A DNA stretch of 64,000 nt, from assembly GCA_038373865.1 (NCBI GenBank), contig JAXGGA010000458.1, positions 124,001 to 188,000 of the forward strand, given 5' to 3'. Positions 57,285-64,000 of this stretch are shown one piece after another. Both the position numbers and the translations under genes were made by a program. The notes under the pieces are model-generated. The model ran no database searches. It was not told where the DNA came from and was given only the letters and a program-made list of their open reading frames with translations. Each line of letters begins with the position of its first letter. The first letter of the stretch is position 1. This stretch comes from Uloborus plumipes (lineage: Eukaryota > Arthropoda > Arachnida > Araneae > Uloboridae).

Positions 57285-59138
57285 AGCAACATTTTGAGAT
57301 TAGGGACCGGATGAAATCATTAATTAGCCTATACCCAAACAAAAGCAGAAAAAGCTTTCTTACACACGGTAAAAAAATTATCAAATACATTTTGCACTAT
57401 TTCAATCTTAAGAATCTCATTTTCATAATAAGGGTCGAGCAAAATTGAATTATATCCCAAATAATAATTAACTTTTAGTTTAAAAAAATTAAAAAATATG
57501 CTTTTAGGGTTAATCAAACTAAAAAGAACTATCATTAATAGTAAAGGTTAAACTATATTTTATGATACTCTGATTTCTCTCACATTTTCAAAGCTATTGA
57601 ATATCCGCTAAGTTTACATGCACTTATAATACATCAACATGTAATATAGTTTAGCTTTCAGTATAAACAATAGTATTGAATGTATTACTTTTATATTTGT
57701 AAAGAATGTGAATTTTATCTTTTATTCAGAGTTACATGTATACAAACAAACAATCCCACATATGAAACTAATAAAAACGTATTAAAAAAAAGCCAATTCT
57801 AATTGGTTCGTAAAGAAATATGTATCTTACGAATAGGCTCAAAATCCAGGATTTCAGACACATGGCCCATTTAACGGCCTTTACATTTTACGTGGCTGAA
57901 AAGATGAAAAGCGAATAACGCATCTTTATCTATTCCTTAGCTTAAATTTTCCTTTCGCGTTCAGGCTGGAGTGGCAGTAAAAGTAATACCTAATATATAT
58001 TTCAAGAAAAAGCTCCTGCCAGTGCTAACGTTAAAGTGATCCATTGCCTTCCTTTGCGGGAAAAAAAGGAGCTTTTCTTTAGATATAAAAAGGCAGTCAA
58101 AATTTGGGGAAATGGCATCATGTCATGTGCCTCGGGCATAATAAAATTCTATGGATGGCTCCGGAGAGATACTACAAATGTTTAAAAGAAACAGAGCTTG
58201 GCCCCGTTGTTTGATGACTTTTATCAAGTATAAAATTTTGTGTCCTACAGGAAACCATTATTGGTCGGTTTTTGTATCGGCTAGATTTCGAAAGTTTAAA
58301 GAAAATATATCTTGCATGAAGATGCCCTATTTCGGGGGAAATAAATAAAAACGAAAGTGTAGGCGGCGGTTTGTTTGCTTAGAAAAATTATTGAACGAGA
58401 ACGTGGAAAAGCACGAAAAAATATTTTTGTTAAAGGTGGGATGTGTGCACTGTTTGAAGGAGAAAGATTATATCATTTATGTTTTTTAGTTAGTTTGTTC
58501 AACTTTTATGTATTGAAAAAAAAAAAGAAAGAAAACAGAACTGTAAGAAAAAAAGAAGTTGTTTTTTTGTAGAATTTTAAAATATGCTTTAAAGTACAAA
58601 ATTAAATCATTCTCTAAACCGTATCAATACAGTTTTTAATGATTTTTTTTTGCAAAAAATTATGAATTAAAAATGTAAATATTGTTACACCAATGCTTTT
58701 TCAGTACTGGTTTCAGTAAACACAGTTTAATTGCGGATAACATGTAATGTATACTGTAATTAACTTAATATTGCATGGGATTTTATTTATAATATTTTTT
58801 ACAAAAATGTTATTAAAGAGTATTAATGTTTGAACATTATTTTATCTTTAGTGAGATTAGTTTGCTTCCCTTTAAGTTGGTTTTTAAGTGAATTGCATTT
58901 TTTAAAATTCAAAATTTAAATACTCATTCTGTTTATTGTATAGGTAACCCATGAAGTACACTCCTAATTGGTTCGATGTTTTTAGAAACTATGTTGTTCT
59001 AGACTAAAAAAAAACGGAATTTTGCTTCAAGTTTTCCCCTTCCTCTCCCGACAATTTTGAGCATTTTTGCTTTTGATCAACTCCTTATTTTATCGTAAAA
59101 ATGACATACTTGGAAATGATTTTAGATTCAGCAATGTA
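57285..59138. other. AT-rich spacer, nothing recognised
   Basis: Frames at 58151-58348 and 58375-58572 (+) show no domain; the second is Lys/Arg-rich with low complexity. Confidence 0.45.
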
Positions 59139-59164
59139 GGGGAGGGGTGGGGGAAGGGAGGGGG
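59139..59164 (+). other. G-quadruplex-capable run
   Basis: Five G blocks of 3-5 residues with spacers of one or two bases (GGGGAGGGGTGGGGG, then AAGGGAGGGGG). This fits the intramolecular quadruplex pattern. Confidence 0.7.
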
Positions 59165-61429
59165 TCCGTATTCTTTGAAACTCGTATTTTTTAAGCATTT
59201 AAGCACCGTGTTATTTGGAAGATATTTTTTGAAAACTGCATGGACGTGAAACGTGGAAGGAGGCCTCCCCCGTTTATAGTAGAGCGATTAAATACTAGAG
59301 GGAGGGGGGACGGGCATAATGCTCAGCTAAAGTAGATCGTCGCTGAAAAATGGGTTAGCAAATAAAACTCTAAGTAAGTCTAAATCGATGACTTTTTTCT
59401 TGTTGGTTAAAAAACAGTAACGTTTTGCTTTTCGGTCAGTAAGTTTAAGTTATAGGTTAAAATTTTTCACTAGAGCAAATATATTGCATTAAGAGCTACG
59501 TTTACAAGTTTTCAGTGCTTCTAATTTTGAGTGCCTAACAATGAGTTTCATATTTAAACATTTATTTTTATGTATTATTATATATTATTATTTTACATAT
59601 TAGTAGATATTTTCGCACCAAAGTTCTAGATTCAAATGCTGACGACTTAGGGGATGCATTTGTTTTATAATGCACCTATTATGATTATGTTCTAATGGTT
59701 CAAAGCCCACTTAAATCTGTAAGTTCTCTACTTTATCTACACTATACTGGGTAGGTAAAGAGCAGAATCTACTATTTTTTCTGTTTCCTCTTTTTTTTCT
59801 TTCTTTTGTTTTGGATTTCCGTCTTCTAGCTTACTTGAGTTTTACTATACAGACAAGATGATTTAGTTTCCGCTGAAAATAAAGAGTTCAAAGAACTGAA
59901 AATTCCTATGTTTTGCTGGTATTTGTAGGACATTAAAAACGCGTTTTAAACTAAAAGTCATTTTATCTGTCCCTGCCCTTTAATGGATACCTTCCCTTGC
60001 CAGTGTAGGAAAACGTTGTGGATTGCAGTACGCAGCTTAAAAACTGAATAAAAGGTTGATCCCCATTGCTAAATTTCTCTATTTGGAGCCAGAAGGAAAT
60101 GACGATGAATTTATTGCATAAAATTTTTGCTTTTCTTTTCCGTAATTCGCTACACTTTAATACCTTTTTCTTTGTGTGCATGTTTTTTTTCAAAGTTTTT
60201 TAATCGAGCTAAATGTTTTTACTCAAGTTTTCTTTTTTAAACCAACAAAAATGAAAGTGCAATTTTGAAATTAAACGACATCATTTACTTTATTCTCAAA
60301 ATCATCGTGTCCCATGTCACACAAAGGTCTTTTTAAAACCATTCTTAATGGATCCAATAACGCAAGCTTAGTCAAAAATGTATTTGCGAGAGTAGCGTTT
60401 CGAATTTTTCCATGAAGTTTAAATACCGGCGGGCTTCTATTGTTCTCTCACACCCCATTATTTAATGGAGAACATTATACGCCAAGTTATTGCTCTCCCA
60501 GCGGGACGGAGCAGATATGATATCGCGATGCATCGTAAAGTAACGCGTTAAATGTTTTGCGTGCAGATGATATTCTTACGTGTGGGATTATTGTCCTTGG
60601 ATGGGTTGACACAAATTGAAATTTATCGCCGAAGTGGGGGAGTTTTATAATTTCTTTTGCCCCGTTCTTTTTTAAAGGGCAGGACTGTTTTCGGATGAGG
60701 AGGGATTAAATAAATTCATATGCGAAGAAAAACAATTAGAGAAGGTGATTGTGTAGAAAAGAGAATTTTACTGCTTTTTGTTTGATGCTAAGTTGGTCGT
60801 AAATTTTATGATTGTAGAACATAAAAGGAAACAAACAAAGGTAAATTAAAATTTATTAAAATTGCTGGAAAAGAGCAGTAACATTTACGATGGAAAATTA
60901 AAAATGAATACATGTACATGATTTTTAAAACAGTAGTGGCCAGAAAATTATTTTCATTTATTCTAACTTAAAATTACCGAAACACGATAAGATCAGTGTA
61001 GTTTGATTCCCTTATAATGAGCTCTGATTTAATGATAACCTGGTCTGAACGAGAAAACCAGAAATACTTGGTTGGTACAATGGTGAGTTTATGGAAGTAG
61101 AATTCGCTTTAAATCCCGTTTAAAGCGAGCAATACTTTCCTCATTTATAAAATTCCTGCTGATTTTTGGCTTAGCTCATTCTTTTTCGGAAAAAGTGCTT
61201 TACCATTCCAAAGACAAACGAAAGTTAATGATGAGTCATATAAAAATTAGACATTTGTTGGTGCTAATGTTACATTACTTCCGAAATACTTATTGCCTGG
61301 GATGTTGTAACTCAAATTTTGGCTAAAGCAGGTTTAAAACAAGTAAGAAAAGTGACGAAGGTAATGAAAAATGTTTTCTCAGAACTAGTCTATTCATAAT
61401 AGCCTTCAATGTGCAGAAAACTCAGGAGT
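59165..61429. other. Spacer with a less AT-rich island at ~60395-60700
   Basis: The island contains GCGGGACGGAGC, GATATCGCGATGCATCG and AACGCGTTAAATG, unlike the surrounding DNA, with no repeat partner and no open frame. It might be regulatory, but this is speculation. The rest shows nothing. Confidence 0.4.
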
Positions 61430-61485
61430 TTATTTCAAGTCATTGGGATATTCTTTTAACCGATATTCTAATAACCGGGCTCCAC
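61430..61485 (-). mobile_element. Tigger/mariner-type terminus, single end
   Basis: On the minus strand it reads CAGTGGAGCCCGGTTATTAG, then AATATCGG, after TA. This resembles the 5242-5414 MITE end CAGTCGAGCCTGCTTATTAG. A possible partner CAGTGTAGTTTGATTC near 60993 is too divergent to be sure. Confidence 0.5.
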
Positions 61486-61662
61486 TGTATATACGAATTT
61501 CGTAATTTTCCTTACGCGCTAATTTTTTCAATTACTCTGCTAGAATGAACAATTATCGTAGTCCCTTCGTGTTACTTTTTAGCGAGTTCATTTCCAGAAA
61601 AAATTGTATGATGTCACTTAAAAATTCAATGACAAGTTTAAACATGAAAATTTTCAAAAAAT

Positions 61663-62407
61663 TTGGCGACATATCGCCAAGTTGATGACAAATTTGGCGA
61701 AGGAAATGATTTTTTGAATTTTGGTTCAATTTGGCGCTATTGGCGATACATTGCATTGTTTCGTGGCAAACTAGGTGTGTACATGTTTGAATTGTTATCT
61801 TGCTCACTCTAAGGACTATCTTAGCATTCAAGGCCTCGACTAAGAAATTTACACGGTAAAGGAACTAATTTGGGGTTCATACCAGATTTTTTCTTTTTTT
61901 CAATGCGTATGGTTCCAGGGTATTATCCATATGTTGTATCCCATATGTTGCATTTAGTTGCTCCGATTCTTTGAGTGTATTTTCCGCTGTATTTTATCCA
62001 TAGATTGACATTTATTTCGAGTTATGTAGCGAATCGAATATATATATATATATATATTTACTTTAAAGTTATATTTTTGTTACACTAACTCAAGTATGAT
62101 GGCTAAAGTAAAAAATCTGGTATGGGTCCCATACTACTTCCTTTTACGTGTAAATTTCTTTGTAGATGTCTTAGTGTTAAAATAGTGCTAGGAGTGAGCA
62201 AGATACGAATTCGAACAGTTACACCCCTAGTTTGCCACGAAACAATGCAAAACAAATGTTTTACAATGATTCATTTTTTAAATATCGCCGATTTTAACAT
62301 CATTCAGTGGACTTTCGCAAAATATCGCCAATAGCGCCAAATTGAACCTAAATTCAAAAAATATTTTTTTCGCCAAATTTGTCGCCAACTTGGCGATATG
62401 TCGCCAA
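61663..62407. mobile_element. Foldback element with TGGCGACATATCGCCAA motifs
   Basis: The left arm (61663-61894) and right arm (62110-62407) are long inverted repeats, sharing TTGGCGACATATCGCCAAGT, GGTTCAATTTGGCGCTATTG, GCATTGTTTCGTGGCAAACT and CCAGATTTTTT at the inner ends. The right arm has about 80 bp not present in the left. The spacer holds a TA microsatellite at 62040-62057. Extra GGCGA units continue to about 62456. No transposase. Confidence 0.8.
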
Positions 62408-62479
62408 GTTGGCGTCAAACACTTGGCGACCAAAAGCTTGGCGACATATCGCCAAGTGGTCGCGCCAATTCATATCACT

Positions 62480-62690
62480 TGAGTCTGCATTGAAATTAAC
62501 ACTGATTTACCCCTAAAAAGGGGTAAAACACCCCCTTGGGAGCATTCGAATGCAACCACAAGGGTAGGTGCATAACTAGACCCCCCTCAGAGCCTACATA
62601 CCAAACTAGAAGCTTCTACGGCATATAGTTTTTGAGTTATACGACACACATACATACATACGCACATACAACGCATACATACGTATATAC
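62480..62690 (+). repeat. Dispersed-repeat-like segment with CATA microsatellite
   Basis: A stretch with GAGCCTACATACC, CTTCTACGGCATATAG and GAGTTATACGACACACA leads into CATACATA repeats (62646-62690). From general memory such wording is common in arthropod repeat families. No second copy is in the window, so support is weak. Confidence 0.35.
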
Positions 62691-64000
62691 CAGGGGTGGC
62701 CAACCTTTTTAGGGAAAGTGCCACTATCTGGAGAGAAAAATCTCAACGTGCCATATTGTATTTTTTCAACAAACTAAAAAATTTTAAAATGTTAAAAATG
62801 GATTTTAGGTTGACTGACTATGTAATTTTTACTCAAAGGAAACACTCTTTCTTGTAAATCTGAACAATTGAAATCTAAATGATAATAAAGATAAAACAAG
62901 TCCGAACTTAAGAGTTATCGTTAATAAACACTTTTATAAGTTCTGCCAATTGGCTTAAAAAAAAATAATTATAATAATATCAAACATTCTATTCCAAAAA
63001 GTTAAACAGTCTGTACTTAATGTGGTTTATGAGTCTGTATCTTTTTTACCAAGTCTTTAATTTTAGGATTATTTCTTGAGAATCCTAAGAAGTTTAAGTG
63101 TATTAAGTGCTATCAATTAATATTGAACGGTATTTAGCTTTTTCAGCATTCATAACAAAAAATATTTGTTTAGAAGCGTATTTTGAACCAAATCTACAAC
63201 AGCATCGGACGGCTAAAGTGTGTAAATGAAAAAAAAAATTGATGGTACAAATTTCCAAATTTCTATATAATGTGGATCACTTTCTGTTAAACTAAGCTCT
63301 TATACGTATTTGATTACCAATGCAAAAAGTCAGTAATTCTGATTTGGATTTGCGAAGGGTAACAAGTAGTGTCTTGCAGAAAAATAGACAAAGAATTTGA
63401 AAAGTTCAAAATTTTTTTATGATCCTGAAAATCATCAAACCTAACACTGATAGTATACTTAAAATAGGAGTAAAATTTTCTCCATATATCATTGGAAAAT
63501 TATTAAATTTGGGTTGATACTTTCAGCATTAAATTTAATGTTTTATTCTCTTTTTTCTTCAAAGTAGAGAGAAAGAAACTGAAGTTTCATCATAAAAGAA
63601 TGTAGATGGCCTATACTGGTTTAGGAAACTTTTTTTGTATTATCTTAAATTTAAATTAATGAAACGCCGCATTATAAGCGATGACATAGCTAAATTTAAT
63701 TGCTATTCTTCATTCCTAAGTAGCAAGTCTTCATTGCTTTGCTTCCAGACATTTTAAAACACACTCGCTAAAATTCTAAAATCTTATGACTATTTTTTCT
63801 GTGGCCTATTGCACATTTCAATGAAGGAGTAACTTGCCATGCACTCCTATTTCTCCTGGAAAAGTTCACGACAGATTCATAGCTCTAATTCGTGGTTTGT
63901 TAATATAGTGAACTCTACAGGGTCACAAGAAGTTTGTGATAAATAATTCGATGATACTTTTGAAGTTTTTTTCACAAATTATTTTCAAGTAATGTAACCA
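62691..64000. mobile_element. hAT-type transposon end, continuing beyond the window
   Basis: CAGGGGTGGCCAACC at 62691, followed by AAAGTGCCACTATC and CAACGTGCCATATTG, is the typical terminus of hAT elements (mirror of GGCAC...GGTTGGCCACCCCTG). The interior to the window edge has no frame I can assign to a transposase. The other end is not in view, so the true length is unknown. Confidence 0.65.

Overview
The window looks like non-coding DNA from an animal nuclear genome, very AT-rich (my impression is roughly two thirds A+T). Long poly-A tracts, CA and TA microsatellites, tRNA-derived SINEs, pogo/Tigger, Tc1, hAT and piggyBac-type DNA transposons, Helitrons, a Penelope-like element and a solo LTR all point to an arthropod. 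A chelicerate such as a spider is my best guess, but this is inference from repeat content only. I found no intact host protein-coding gene, rRNA or tRNA gene. Nearly every open frame is short, low in complexity, or sits inside a decayed transposon. The window is probably intergenic or lies inside a very large intron.

Layout, left to right. 0-1.6 kb: a minisatellite, a dispersed repeat and a palindromic MITE. 1.5-4.6 kb: a pogo/Tigger-like transposon with two younger transposons inside it. 5.2-6.7 kb: a TA-flanked MITE and two copies of a palindromic MITE family, here called MITE-A. 7.3-14.8 kb: a HINE fragment, small MITEs (piggyBac-like and hAT-like) and a third MITE-A. 15.1-22.9 kb: a fourth MITE-A, then a fifth split by a 2.98 kb hAT-like element that carries a HINE relic. 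22.9-27.3 kb: a head-to-tail array of three Helitrons, the last one invaded by a HINE and a hAT MITE. 27.5-33.1 kb: another hAT element, a tRNA-derived SINE and a second pogo/Tigger derivative that keeps a PHD-like zinc finger. 34.0-35.0 kb: a ~280-bp tandem repeat with splice-site-like sequence in each unit. 36.1-37.9 kb: a second SINE family, a MITE-A and a Tc1 transposase pseudogene. 40.2-44.7 kb: a TIR transposon, a HINE in reverse orientation and a hAT MITE. 50.0-51.7 kb: a Penelope-like GIY-YIG fragment and a solo LTR inside a MITE-A. 52.3-57.3 kb: more MITE-A, a second copy of the second SINE and a piggyBac-like MITE. 61.4-64 kb: a foldback element and the end of a hAT element that leaves the window.

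The elements form a nested record of insertions, and several events are dated relative to each other by target-site duplications (TSDs) visible in the sequence. No cooperating gene set is present. The most unusual signals are the HINE family (asymmetric inverted repeats, a 3' hairpin and two classes of internal tandem repeat), the Helitron tandem array, the MITE-A family built from small hairpins, the solo LTR with a TSD inside a MITE, and the tandem repeat with repeated acceptor-donor splice-like junctions.
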